Assembly: GCF_003697815.1 (NCBI RefSeq)
Contig: NZ_RDQG01000016.1
Span: 62,001 to 126,000, forward strand
Direction of reading: 5' to 3'
Length of the DNA stretch: 64,000 nucleotides
From: Halalkalicoccus subterraneus
Lineage (GTDB): Archaea > Halobacteriota > Halobacteria > Halobacteriales > Halalkalicoccaceae
The number at the start of each line of letters is the position of its first letter. Within the stretch, counting starts at the first letter, position 1. A program made the position numbers and the translations under genes. This document shows, one piece after another, positions 44,283-54,021 of the stretch. A model generated the notes under the pieces. That model worked only from the letters and a program-made list of their open reading frames with translations. It did no database searches and was not told where the DNA came from.

Positions 44283-47200
44283 TTAGAAAGTTTCCAGATA
44301 ATCCTCAATCGTCTCGCGCTCTTCGCTATTGAGTTCGAACAAGTCATAAACCAACTTGTCAATCTGCGCTTCCAATTCATTAATCGACGTTGCCTCGACA
44401 GTCTGCTTGTCCTCAGTAAGTGCCGCTAGAAGTCGTTCAACACCGTCAAATGACGCTGGGATTGGGATACTTGTTTCCTCACCGCTTTTTGCATTCCGAC
44501 CATCCACTGCTTCGTAGACATACTGCGCCCTTAGCTTACGTTCATCCTCATCACCTCTGTCAATGAGAGGATCAGTAATCTCATCTGACCGGCCAGCAGT
44601 CACCGTAAACCGACCATCTTTGAATTTCTCTATATCAGCATTCACTGGATAGCGGCGAGTCTGCCACTCATAATCAATGTAGTCAAGTTCACCATCATAG
44701 CTGCCGAGATACGCTTCAGGGAATCGGTTAGTTCTACTATCGAGGTCGATAGTATCGACGATTTTGCTCGCCTTCTGGCGCATTGTTCCGAAGACATCCG
44801 CATTGTCCTCTGTCACACACGGTAGCTTTTCGACGTACTGAGAACGGTATTCATAGTAGCCTCCCATCTTGACTGTCGTGATATGTTTGAAATAGAAATC
44901 TAGTGCCTTTGCATTGAGCTGGCAGGCCATTTCGGCAGTAAGATCCCTATAATCATCTGATAAAAGGACTGAGTAAGCAGTTTTGTAATACCAGGTGCCG
45001 ACATCATCAAGCATGAATGTCGCATCCTCGCTAATGTGAGCAAAGATGATTTTTGGTATTTCAAATTTCTCTAAGTTTTGAGGGCGTCCGAACTCCCACC
45101 ATTCATCACTGTTTTCCCACCGGCCACCTTCTCTTTCTCGAAGCTTCTCTTCATGTGACTTGAAGAATTCCCAAGCTAGGGGGTAGTCGGATCTCAGAAT
45201 TGTCTCATCAATAAGAGAAGCAGTCAAATTACCACTATCATCGCTTTGAATGCTGTAAGGAAGAACTACGTGCTGTCCCGACCATTCGGCTCGCCACCGC
45301 TGCACGTCTTTCCCACGCAACCAAGGACGTAATAGGTCTGTTTCGATCTCATACTCTTCGGAGCTACCTGATGGAACAATAGTAACTGTTCCACCAGTAT
45401 CATCTGATTCTATACGATCCGCATCTAGAACATCAACTACGTAGACTGTGTTTGCGCTCGTCTGTGTACCATGAGATACGTCATCCGTAATTTCATCGAG
45501 TCTATAATCAGCCCTACTCTGCAATTTCTCAAAGACACGCAGCTCGTCTGGTGGCATCAACGCCCAGTAATCGTCACTGGCGAGCTTTGCCTGCGGATAA
45601 TCGAATACGTCGATGAAGTCATCTGAGTAACCCGGATTTTCACGATGATCGGCTACCGACTGAATAATAGTGTCATCCAGCTCCCGATCGCTTTCCTCCT
45701 CAGTATTTGATTTCACACGAATACACCGGATATCGTTATCTCTTCGGTCGTTTTCATCTGGCCCATCCTCCAAAATCACGATCGCAGGATAGTTTGTCGC
45801 ATCCTCAAAAACACCAGAATCACGGAAATCATAGACCTCTTCGATGCAGCTCTCCTCAAGCATTACCCGCCGCAGCCCCTCGCCGTAATCAGTCACCATG
45901 AATTGGTTCGGGGTGATGAATCCCAGCTTCCCACTCTCCTCTGCCAGCCAGTCAAGCCCTCGTTCGTAGAACGGACAGTAGAGGTCGTAGTTGCCCGTTG
46001 TCGATTTATAGAGCTGGTCCAACATTGCCTTCTGTCCATCAGGGAGGTTCTGAATACGGACATAGGGCGGATTCCCCACGACGTAGTCATACTCCATGTA
46101 ATTCTTAACAACAAGCGCGAGGATCGTATCCTCAAACATCTTGAAAAGGCGCCCGTCGCCGTGCTCTTCCTCGAGATAACGAACCGTACTGAGAATATCA
46201 TTGACGTACGGAACGAAGAACTCCTCAACGCCATCGTATTCGCGTGTCGTGTAGCGGTTGATCCCCTGCGATAGCCCACCACCGTACTCCCACATGCCCT
46301 CGCTCATGTGGAATTTGACCACGTCCAGGACGCCCTGTAGTGCCGCAAAATATTCCCCGAAATTTCGCACGTCCGAATTCAAACGTACCGTTTCGAAAAG
46401 CGGCATCCGGACTCGTTGAACGAGGAAATCGCCTTCCCGGTCCGCGTCGGCCACCTCGCTTTCCTCGACCTCGATCGGCAATGGTACGGGTATCTGAACG
46501 TCCTGGTTGGTCTCGGTTACCGCGTCGAAGGTCATCTGTGTCTGCCCTTCATCACCGAGGTCTAAGCCCGTAAGCTCGCGTTCGTTGCGGAGCGTGTCTG
46601 TTCGGAAGATCGGCAGCCGGTGAATCGTGAACGAGTCGTTTTGCTGCTTTGCCTGCTTGTATTCAGGAAGGATAGCGACCATGAACCGAATCTGAGCCAT
46701 CAACACAGCGAACGGATGGATATCGAGTCCAACAATCCGTGGTCGTGAGCAGAGTTCGGTAAGCTCCGCACTCCAATCCGGGTCTTCGTTATACCGTCGA
46801 ACGTCCTCGAGATAGCGATCCACAGCTTCCACGAGAAACGTCCCGGAGCCACACGAGGGATCAATAATACGCTCCGAAGAGACGCCATATTCGTAGTCGA
46901 CACCGTCCATAATGTAGTCGATGACCGGCTGGGGCGTGTAGAACTCGCCCAATGCCTTGCGTGTCTCCGGATCGAAATACTGCTGGTAGAGATCGCCGAG
47001 CGGGTCGCCTTCGATACGTGAGAAATCGAACTTCAACACAGCAAAGGCGACACGGGCAACAGCACGACTGAACCGCTCGCGCGTTGCAGGGCTCACCTTT
47101 GTCACGTCGCTGCCCTGCTGTGCAACGTCGCGAAACCGACTGAACTGATCGTGATGCTGACTGGCAGTCTGCTCGCCATAACCGTCGGTCCACCAAATGA

Positions 47201-48182
47201 AGATATCGTCCTCAAACAGGCTCTCGACGAGCTGGCGACGCATCTCCTCGATCATCCCGTTCGCAGCAATCGGGTACGCGTCAAGGTCAATCGTACCACT
47301 AAACCCGCCACCGAGCTCATTGAAATAGCGTTCGAGTCCCCGGTTCGTCGGGAAGAAATCGTGATCCTCTGTCGCCTTTGCAAGCAACAGACGCGCTAAC
47401 AGTGCATGCCCACTCTCGAGACAGAACATAAAGTCCCGAAGCGATTGCTTTCCGTCGATGAAGGGGTCCCACGAGTCGGGCGTCTCATTAGGGACATTTG
47501 CATAGCTCGCCTCCCAGAAGTCGTACGCTCCCGCAACGAACTTCGCGTTCTGCTCGTCACGGAGTTCTTCAAGCAGGTCTGTCATTGCAACGACGAGATC
47601 AGCAAACGGACTGTCTTCCTCCAAGCGAAAGGTATCAAAGAAGTGCTCGCGACCGAGCTCGCTGTCAAGACTTACCTCACTAAGCGAATCAAGGTATTCG
47701 GTCACGCTATCGGGGTCTGTAATATCCCATTCTGGCTTGCGAAGCGCTGATTGAATGTTAGTCGCGTCGCTTGCCGTTACGTCTGAAAGGGTGACCGTGA
47801 CTAGCGGAGTTCGATCGTCCTGACGGTACAAACGAAATTCCTCCCCATTCGTGAGAATCCCGTAGTCGGCTTGGAGCTCCGTTACGTAGTGAAACAGCTG
47901 ATCCTCGTGGGGGGAGAGCGCACGACCTGCAGTTTTGAACTCATAGACTGCCGTGACGGACTCGTTCTCGTCTAAGGTAACATAATCAGGTCGTCGCTGA
48001 TCAGGTAGCGACCATTCGCTTCGGAGATCGTATCCAGCTCCTTCGTAGCCAAGTGTTGAGTAGAAGTGCTCGTTGAGAAACGCGTTCTCAACGTCTTTCT
48101 CGCTCATATCCTCGTTAATACGCGATCCAATACCAGAGAGAACCTCAATAAAGTCAGCGACGGCGGTCATATGAGATCCCAC
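44283..48182 (-). CDS. Type IIG (Eco57I-like) restriction-methylase fusion
   Basis: 1299 residues. An N-terminal nuclease-like domain has RRPDYV (63-68) and EFK (81-83), a PD-(D/E)xK pattern. The N6-adenine methylase core follows with FYTP (414-417), the AdoMet motif DPSCGSGTFL (441-450), GLDIHP (~485) and the catalytic NPPY (704-707). A long C-terminal part (~800-1290) holds the target-recognition region. One chain can therefore both methylate and cut. It begins 36 bp after the PHP-ATPase gene on the same strand, so the two are probably one defence operon. BREX PglX is the main alternative, but no other BREX gene is present. Confidence 0.9.
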   Translation of the reverse strand: MGSHMTAVADFIEVLSGIGSRINEDMSEKDVENAFLNEHFYSTLGYEGAGYDLRSEWSLPDQRRPDYVTLDENESVTAVYEFKTAGRALSPHEDQLFHYVTELQADYGILTNGEEFRLYRQDDRTPLVTVTLSDVTASDATNIQSALRKPEWDITDPDSVTEYLDSLSEVSLDSELGREHFFDTFRLEEDSPFADLVVAMTDLLEELRDEQNAKFVAGAYDFWEASYANVPNETPDSWDPFIDGKQSLRDFMFCLESGHALLARLLLAKATEDHDFFPTNRGLERYFNELGGGFSGTIDLDAYPIAANGMIEEMRRQLVESLFEDDIFIWWTDGYGEQTASQHHDQFSRFRDVAQQGSDVTKVSPATRERFSRAVARVAFAVLKFDFSRIEGDPLGDLYQQYFDPETRKALGEFYTPQPVIDYIMDGVDYEYGVSSERIIDPSCGSGTFLVEAVDRYLEDVRRYNEDPDWSAELTELCSRPRIVGLDIHPFAVLMAQIRFMVAILPEYKQAKQQNDSFTIHRLPIFRTDTLRNERELTGLDLGDEGQTQMTFDAVTETNQDVQIPVPLPIEVEESEVADADREGDFLVQRVRMPLFETVRLNSDVRNFGEYFAALQGVLDVVKFHMSEGMWEYGGGLSQGINRYTTREYDGVEEFFVPYVNDILSTVRYLEEEHGDGRLFKMFEDTILALVVKNYMEYDYVVGNPPYVRIQNLPDGQKAMLDQLYKSTTGNYDLYCPFYERGLDWLAEESGKLGFITPNQFMVTDYGEGLRRVMLEESCIEEVYDFRDSGVFEDATNYPAIVILEDGPDENDRRDNDIRCIRVKSNTEEESDRELDDTIIQSVADHRENPGYSDDFIDVFDYPQAKLASDDYWALMPPDELRVFEKLQSRADYRLDEITDDVSHGTQTSANTVYVVDVLDADRIESDDTGGTVTIVPSGSSEEYEIETDLLRPWLRGKDVQRWRAEWSGQHVVLPYSIQSDDSGNLTASLIDETILRSDYPLAWEFFKSHEEKLREREGGRWENSDEWWEFGRPQNLEKFEIPKIIFAHISEDATFMLDDVGTWYYKTAYSVLLSDDYRDLTAEMACQLNAKALDFYFKHITTVKMGGYYEYRSQYVEKLPCVTEDNADVFGTMRQKASKIVDTIDLDSRTNRFPEAYLGSYDGELDYIDYEWQTRRYPVNADIEKFKDGRFTVTAGRSDEITDPLIDRGDEDERKLRAQYVYEAVDGRNAKSGEETSIPIPASFDGVERLLAALTEDKQTVEATSINELEAQIDKLVYDLFELNSEERETIEDYLETF

Positions 48183-48218
48183 TCAGAATGGGGTCAAAAA
48201 GCCAGTGGAAAAGGCGAA

Positions 48219-50792
48219 TCAGATCGATCGCCGATACTTATCGTTTCGATCGCGAAAAGCCTGTTCACCCCCCTCAAGTATACTCTGGGTGTTCATTTTA
48301 ACGTTCTCGTTATCAATAGAGCCACAAGTACTATAGAATCCACTTTGTCCGTTGGCGTCCATTACGATGATCTGCTCCGCGTCTCCCAGCACGGGAATGT
48401 TTGCATTATGTGTTGCGGTGATAATCTGCCGGTCATGTTTGATGGAGCGAACCAGCTGCACGACTTCAGAGAAGATGAACTTGTTGTCCAGCATATCCTC
48501 AGGCTGATCGATAATTAATGGAACATCACGCTCGATCATTGTGATCGAAAGCAATGTCGTACACTGCTGACCGTCAGACATTTCATCAAGCGATTTCCAG
48601 CCTCCGTCGTTCAGCTCAAAAATCGGCTCGTCTCGGACCTCAAGCAACTCAAGCTCTGTCAGCCGCTCGTTGAGGTCATCATGCGTGATAAAGTTCTCCG
48701 CACTAGTCGGTGGACAATCAGCCACCTCAGTGAGTCGATCGATATCATCTGTTCGAACGATCTCAGCGAGCGTACGTGGCTCAAATGTCTTTGCAATAGC
48801 TTCCTTATGCCTCGTGTAAACACCCGAACCCTCAAGGACGTGGTTGATCCAGTCGATATACTCTATTCGATTCGCTTGGCTTTCGAGTGAGACTCTTACG
48901 TCATTCAGCTCGCCGTTTAGTGCCGAAATACCGTCCTGACGTGCCTCCGTAAGCGCTCGCCGAGCCTCAGCTAGGTCACCGAACAGTTCGTCTTTCTGTG
49001 TTTTCGCTTTCTCCAGTTCCTTGCGCATCGTCTCCAATTCCTCTGAGACCCCGCGTAGCTCATGCATTTCCGAACGTATCTCGAAGAACTGGTCGACATC
49101 GACATCGATTTCCTCATGAATCTCGTCGGCAAGACGCGAGTGTTCTCGCTCCCGCTTCTTGTTGACTCGGTTCCATTCCTCTCGGACCTCACTAATTTCG
49201 GACTGAGCCTCAGCGACAGTTTCTTTTAGACTCTCCTGCAATTCTTCGATGTCGGCACGTAGATTCTCCACAATTGAATTGGCATCTTCCAACAGTTCTT
49301 GGTTAGGACCACTAGTTGGAGAGATCTCGTTGATGACATCTGTAAGGTCCATACTGCCCACTTTCTCATCGACTTCTTCGACTCCCTCAATCGCAGTAGC
49401 CAGGCTCGCACGCTCTTCTTCCCATTCTTCTTGGCCTTCGACGTACTCGTCAACACCCTTCTCACTCATCACCTCGATTTGTTCGCGGAGTGTTTCGTAG
49501 TGATGCGTTTTATCGATAAGTTGGTCGACTTCATTTTGAAGCGTCTGAACTTGGAGTGACTGATCCTTGATTTCCGCCTTGGTCTCTTCACGGTCCCTCT
49601 TGAGTTCTGCCAGATCAAAATAGGTGTCCAACAGTTCAAGCTGATTCGTCTCGTTCCGCGCGAGATTGATGAGTTCCCGTTGGCTGTGTATCTCTGCGTC
49701 AAAGAACTCCTGCCGAAAGCGGTCAATAGGGATTGAAAGTGGCTCCTCAGCAGTGCTTTCATCGTCGGAGACACGGTAGATTACGGGCGCAGAATTATAT
49801 TCCCGAACAATCTCGTACTGATCGCCGGTGTTGCCCGTTAACCGGAGTCTTATGATACCATCGGGAGCAAGAGTCCATTTAATAAGTGCAGCACATTCAG
49901 CAGCGATATCTTCGGAACGAGGCTCGATATCTAACGCGTAACGAATATGCTCGAGCACAGATGATTTCCCTGTCCCCTTTCCACCAATGAGACTATTGAG
50001 ATTCTTATTGAATTGTAGTTTCCGGGGCTCTAAGAACCCGTTTTCGACTTGAAGCGAATCTATGCTCATGTGCGTATTGAGTTGCCGCCGTACGGACACA
50101 CGGGACTCAGGATCAGATAAAGCCATTCGAAATCCCTCAAATGTAGGAGCATCCATCTTGAGGTACGTACATCGTTCTCCAATGCTATCGAGGTTGTGTG
50201 CGTCAGATGAGCGAATGTGGGCGAATTCTGGGAACTGGTCAGCGGTGTCAAGAGATACGATCTCCAATGCTGCAACTTTATCGGAGTCGAACGTCCGCTG
50301 TCGAGTAGGATTGTTCCGGTTCGCGAGCTCATGATGGGCCCCAGCGTTCTGATCGATATGTGCAAGAATTGGGAGTCCACCAGCTTCCCGTACCGTATCG
50401 CAAATTGATGGAATTGTTGCGTCAGCAATGGCTGTCTCGGGATCGGTTCCTAATCCGATTTCATGCATGACTCCGCTTATGGCGGGTGCGTTATCTGGGG
50501 GAAAGATTGCGGTCATGTGGATCTGATTTTCGCCGCTTTGCCCCGTCGTAATCTCAACCCCAGGCAGCACAGTTACGGGTTCAGCCTCCGCGGCTTCAAC
50601 TAATTCTTCGTAATAGCCATCCGTATTGTGATCAGTTATAGCGACAAGCTCGATGTTCTCTTCGACGAAACGTTCAATGAGATCACTTGGCTCGGCCTCA
50701 TCATCTTGATAATCATATGATTCAGGTGTGTGAATATGAAGATCAGCTTTAATGAATCGCGCGCCCCCCGGCGTTTGACTTTCACTCATCAA
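48219..50792 (-). CDS. PHP-domain phosphoesterase fused to SMC-like AAA ATPase (TrlF-like)
   Basis: 857 residues. PHP metal-binding motifs: DLHIHT (17-22), AITDHN (51-56), PGVE (77-80), AHID (144-147) and SSDAHN (195-200). An ABC/SMC-type ATPase follows: Walker A GGKGTGKSS (270-278), a long coiled coil (~385-640), signature MSDGQQ (~738) and Walker B PLIIDQPEDM (~758), with the ATATHNANIPVLG switch region. The layout is that of RloC/RecF-type nucleic-acid-sensing ATPases with a phosphoesterase effector. It is transcribed immediately upstream of the type IIG enzyme, so it may act when the restriction enzyme fails, or in concert with it. Start is at ATG 50792 or 50789. Confidence 0.85.
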   Translation of the reverse strand: MMSESQTPGGARFIKADLHIHTPESYDYQDDEAEPSDLIERFVEENIELVAITDHNTDGYYEELVEAAEAEPVTVLPGVEITTGQSGENQIHMTAIFPPDNAPAISGVMHEIGLGTDPETAIADATIPSICDTVREAGGLPILAHIDQNAGAHHELANRNNPTRQRTFDSDKVAALEIVSLDTADQFPEFAHIRSSDAHNLDSIGERCTYLKMDAPTFEGFRMALSDPESRVSVRRQLNTHMSIDSLQVENGFLEPRKLQFNKNLNSLIGGKGTGKSSVLEHIRYALDIEPRSEDIAAECAALIKWTLAPDGIIRLRLTGNTGDQYEIVREYNSAPVIYRVSDDESTAEEPLSIPIDRFRQEFFDAEIHSQRELINLARNETNQLELLDTYFDLAELKRDREETKAEIKDQSLQVQTLQNEVDQLIDKTHHYETLREQIEVMSEKGVDEYVEGQEEWEEERASLATAIEGVEEVDEKVGSMDLTDVINEISPTSGPNQELLEDANSIVENLRADIEELQESLKETVAEAQSEISEVREEWNRVNKKREREHSRLADEIHEEIDVDVDQFFEIRSEMHELRGVSEELETMRKELEKAKTQKDELFGDLAEARRALTEARQDGISALNGELNDVRVSLESQANRIEYIDWINHVLEGSGVYTRHKEAIAKTFEPRTLAEIVRTDDIDRLTEVADCPPTSAENFITHDDLNERLTELELLEVRDEPIFELNDGGWKSLDEMSDGQQCTTLLSITMIERDVPLIIDQPEDMLDNKFIFSEVVQLVRSIKHDRQIITATHNANIPVLGDAEQIIVMDANGQSGFYSTCGSIDNENVKMNTQSILEGGEQAFRDRNDKYRRSI

Positions 50793-50900
50793 TAGACATT
50801 GATCTGAATATTAGATCATAAAATTTTGCATATGTAATTGCTCTCAACATTATTTGGACGGATCAGGTCTATTATTTGTTTATGCCACTTCAGTATTACT

Positions 50901-52250
50901 CTATCGTTTAAAATTCTGTAAGAATCTTTGTCCACCACTTCGCACACTAGCTCGTTTCTCTGACTGTAGGAATTCTGTAACAGTCTCGCCCAGCTGATCT
51001 GGAAGTAGATCTTGATCCTGAGTTGCAACACGTCGATGGAATTCGAAGCTATTCTCGTACCAGTAATGCGATTCAGAATGGTCTTGATAGAAATCCTTGG
51101 AAGACTCAAGGAGCGGCTGCAGATTAGCTACGTCGATAGAAGCTAGTTCTTTGAGAAGAAACATGAAATTGCTAGGAAAGTCAAATGATCGAGAGCTGCC
51201 ATTCAAAATTTGGTCTAACTCGTCCTGAAGTAGATCAACGAGAGCAGCAGGACGAGCACTATAGATCTCCACGAATGCCTGAATGACCTCATCGTGGGCA
51301 GAAGGGTACCGTCCAAGCATGAAACGGTAGAGCTTCTCAACAACCTTCGATAGATCTATTTCAGAGTTGCACCCTTCAATCTCCAAATATGCTGGCGCAT
51401 GGCCAATTTTCCGGTAACCGATACTGATAGCTGCCTTGAGTCGCCAATTAACCCCAAAGCCTGCCTCTTCAGCAAACTCCTCTAACTGATCAGCAAATTC
51501 AGCAGGAAGAAGATCAGGGCGAGAATATCCGATTGACGTCAGTGCGTAGATAAGCCACGCTTGCCGTTCATCGTATTCACCAAGTAATTCTCCAATTACA
51601 GGAACTGCATCGGCAACAAGCGCAGGACGCTGATAACCAATAGCACCAATTGCTTTTGCACAGTTCTTTGCAACTACCCAGTTGGAACTTCGTTTGTACT
51701 CTTTCCGGTCTAAATTCTGAATTAGAAACTCAATAGCATCTTCAGCAATATCAGGCGTGATCTCATGTAAGTATCCGGAATCAACAGGTGCTATAGTGAA
51801 TTGATTCTGGTCAATATCCCTATCTGCCATCGATGAGGTCATTGGATCAGATCCACGCCATTGTGGTAGTTCTTGATCGCGGGGTCGTGTACTCAGCAGA
51901 AAAGCTAAGGAAAGCGCAGCTTCCCTTGCAGGCTGGACGAGTTCTCCATTAAGTTGCTCAGTGAGATCAGAAACAACCGTGTCTAATTCGCAAGCACGAG
52001 CACAGAGTGCGGCGTTCTGACGAAGGAGCATTGCTGCATTAGTACTGATTACATAGTCATCATGGTTCAAACACTCACTAACTGCAATAATGAGTATCTC
52101 TCGGAGACGGTCACTCTCGAAGCGACTCCTAGAAGCAACTTTCCTATTACGGTAATCGTCAAAAATAGTTGCTGGATCAGAAGAAGTGAGCAATGCCTCA
52201 GCAAGCGGGACAAACTCTTTTCCGTGAATATGGGCCACACCAGGGAGCAT
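50901..52250 (-). CDS. HEAT-repeat-like helical protein
   Basis: 449 residues, almost entirely alpha-helical. Repeated units such as AKAIGAIGYQRPALVADAVPV and ALTSIGYSRPDLLPAEFAD (each ~36 residues) fit HEAT/ARM repeats; no catalytic motif or membrane segment. Such proteins are scaffolds. It is transcribed towards the PHP-ATPase gene with about 108 bp between them, so it may be an accessory of that system or independent. I do not recognise a named family. Confidence 0.65.
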   Translation of the reverse strand: MLPGVAHIHGKEFVPLAEALLTSSDPATIFDDYRNRKVASRSRFESDRLREILIIAVSECLNHDDYVISTNAAMLLRQNAALCARACELDTVVSDLTEQLNGELVQPAREAALSLAFLLSTRPRDQELPQWRGSDPMTSSMADRDIDQNQFTIAPVDSGYLHEITPDIAEDAIEFLIQNLDRKEYKRSSNWVVAKNCAKAIGAIGYQRPALVADAVPVIGELLGEYDERQAWLIYALTSIGYSRPDLLPAEFADQLEEFAEEAGFGVNWRLKAAISIGYRKIGHAPAYLEIEGCNSEIDLSKVVEKLYRFMLGRYPSAHDEVIQAFVEIYSARPAALVDLLQDELDQILNGSSRSFDFPSNFMFLLKELASIDVANLQPLLESSKDFYQDHSESHYWYENSFEFHRRVATQDQDLLPDQLGETVTEFLQSEKRASVRSGGQRFLQNFKR

Positions 52251-52301
52251 GAATGTTAATTATATCACCCAATTCCAACGGTCCGTATAGAAGTTCGGGT
52301 T

Positions 52302-52500
52302 ATGGTAGCAGTTAACGAATTTTTAGAGGAGGTAGAATACGTGGCTGGAAAAGAACTGCTGTCAACGTATCACCCAGGCCGACAACGCTCTTGAGTGCAT
52401 ATGGACGGTTTCAGGCGAGGTCGGCGTACATAGACTGTACAACGCGAATGGGGGCCTCTGGGTTGGATTTTTTACTGATGGAACTGTAACTGATTTGTGA
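52302..52500 (+). pseudogene. Small gene with an internal frameshift, coupled to the next ORF
   Basis: ATG 52302 opens a frame (VAVNEFLEEVEYVAGKELL) that would stop at 52389. One base further on, the next frame reads on naturally (ADNALECIWTVSGEVGVHR, then GGLWVGFFTDGTVTDL) and ends at TGA 52498-52500, overlapping the GTG start of the next gene. A one-base insertion near 52373-52380 explains both halves. Intact it would be a ~65-residue protein. Family unknown. Confidence 0.45.
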
Positions 52501-53333
52501 AACGACTGATTTCCGCGTTTGGAGCAGGGATCCTATTCCTCGCCACAATCATATGTGTCTTCCTTTATTTTGCCGCAGAAGGCCGTTTTGAGCCTGAATT
52601 TGTATCGTCAGTGGTTACGTCTATGTTAGTTCTCGTTACTGCAGTATCTGTCTTTTTGACGTTGTTACTCCTCAGAGAGAACCGAATTGCCAGAGAAAGG
52701 GAAATTGAGCCAGCGTTCAATATATCACTTGAATCAGTATTTGCTGGCGGGTCAAACTTCGTTATTGAGAATATCGGTAATGGTCCCGGACAGAATATTG
52801 AGGCAATCTTGACATTAGAGCCACAAGGGGACAAACTGATAGAAATAGAGCGAAAGAACATGCGTCCAGATGATACAGTGTTGGAATTACCCTCAATGGA
52901 GGAACCTACAGTTAGTATTGATGAGGGAGAAACAGTGAAGCTCGAGGGGACCTGCGAGAACATATTTGGAAAGAAAGTGGACATATACGACGAATCCAAG
53001 ATAGACACCCTGAGAAGGGGATCGATGGATGACCTTCTCCGAGATGAAAGCGATAGACTGGAACGTAATTTAAAAAAGATAGAGAAATCGATTGAATCTC
53101 TTGGTGACGAAATAGTGTTGGATGAATTTGACTTGTTTATCAGAAGAGAAAATGGAGAAGTAATACTAGACTGTCTTGAGACACACGGAGGTCTCACAAT
53201 AAGAGAACTCTCTAAGCAAATTGGAGTTCCTGCGTTCAAGTTATTCTCGACTATAGATTGGTTAGAGAACGCTGGATCAATAGAACGAGATGGAGACTGG
53301 GAACCAGATGCGATGATAAAACTCCAGAACTGA
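52497..53333 (+). CDS. Membrane-anchored winged-helix protein
   Basis: 278 residues from GTG 52497. Two transmembrane segments (~6-26 and ~36-60) are followed by a beta-rich domain (~70-150: FVIENIGNGPGQNIEAILTL), an Arg/Glu-rich coiled stretch (~175-205) and a C-terminal winged helix (~222-272: LTIRELSKQIGVPAFKLFS). A DNA-binding-like module at the membrane suggests a sensor or regulator. It is coupled by overlap to the frameshifted gene before it. Unknown family; in defence islands, TM-anchored proteins often act as effectors. Confidence 0.65.
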   Translation: MKRLISAFGAGILFLATIICVFLYFAAEGRFEPEFVSSVVTSMLVLVTAVSVFLTLLLLRENRIAREREIEPAFNISLESVFAGGSNFVIENIGNGPGQNIEAILTLEPQGDKLIEIERKNMRPDDTVLELPSMEEPTVSIDEGETVKLEGTCENIFGKKVDIYDESKIDTLRRGSMDDLLRDESDRLERNLKKIEKSIESLGDEIVLDEFDLFIRRENGEVILDCLETHGGLTIRELSKQIGVPAFKLFSTIDWLENAGSIERDGDWEPDAMIKLQN

Positions 53334-53568
53334 TCCCAATTTACCCAGTCAAGCGGAGACTGCTGATTTGATGCGAGTACGCCAGCATGAGACGAGCCTG
53401 TTTCTCATCAACGCGCTGATGAACAGGGAATTGCGTTACTCGAAGCCGTCAGCGACAATTGTACTATCAAGTCCCAAGATGATATGTGTGTTAGGTGTGA
53501 ATCGCGTATTTAATTCTCTTATACGCAAATTCGGAAAGTATGAGTGCTTAGAGTTCCAAGAGAATGGT

Positions 53569-54021
53569 ATGCGGAGCCCGAAACTGCTTCCCCTAGCCTT
53601 ACTCGCATTAAATGAAGAGGGGCAGATAGAGGGCATTACCCGTTTTCAGAAATTAGTCTTCATGGCTCAAATGGAAATAGACGATCTACAGACTCGTAAA
53701 TATGAATTTGATAGCTACAAGTACGGCCCATTCTCCAAGGAACTTTATGACGACTTAGACCGGCTTGCTAGGAATGGGTATATTAATCGGTCAGTTGAGA
53801 AGACTGGTAATGAAAATGAAAAACACATCTACTCTATCACAGAGAAGGGGAGTGATTACATTTTTCAAATTTTAGAGCGAGATTCAACTCAGGATGATTT
53901 AGCAGTAGAGGACTTAAGACAGCTAAAAGAGGAATATAACGATATGCCGATACTCCAACTAATTCGATTAATCTATAATCAACACCCAGAATATGCTAAA
54001 GATAGTAAATTAGACGTATAA
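53569..54021 (+). CDS. Winged-helix protein, YwgA/Panacea-like
   Basis: 150 residues from ATG 53569; the frame is open back to 53368 but that part looks non-coding. The core KLLPLALLALNEEGQIEG, RFQKLVFMAQ, then YKYGPFSKELYDDLDRLARN matches the YwgA/SocA-like 'Panacea' pattern, in which a YGPFS-type motif precedes helix-wing elements. Members are antitoxins or regulators near mobile and defence genes. No toxin is adjacent on the same strand. Convergent with the next membrane-protein gene (ends 1 bp apart). Confidence 0.6.
   Translation: MRSPKLLPLALLALNEEGQIEGITRFQKLVFMAQMEIDDLQTRKYEFDSYKYGPFSKELYDDLDRLARNGYINRSVEKTGNENEKHIYSITEKGSDYIFQILERDSTQDDLAVEDLRQLKEEYNDMPILQLIRLIYNQHPEYAKDSKLDV

Noticed and set aside
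44283-48182. BREX PglX as the identity of the large methylase
   Set aside because: It carries its own PD-ExK domain and no BrxA/B/C/L/Z neighbours are present; type IIG is the simpler call.
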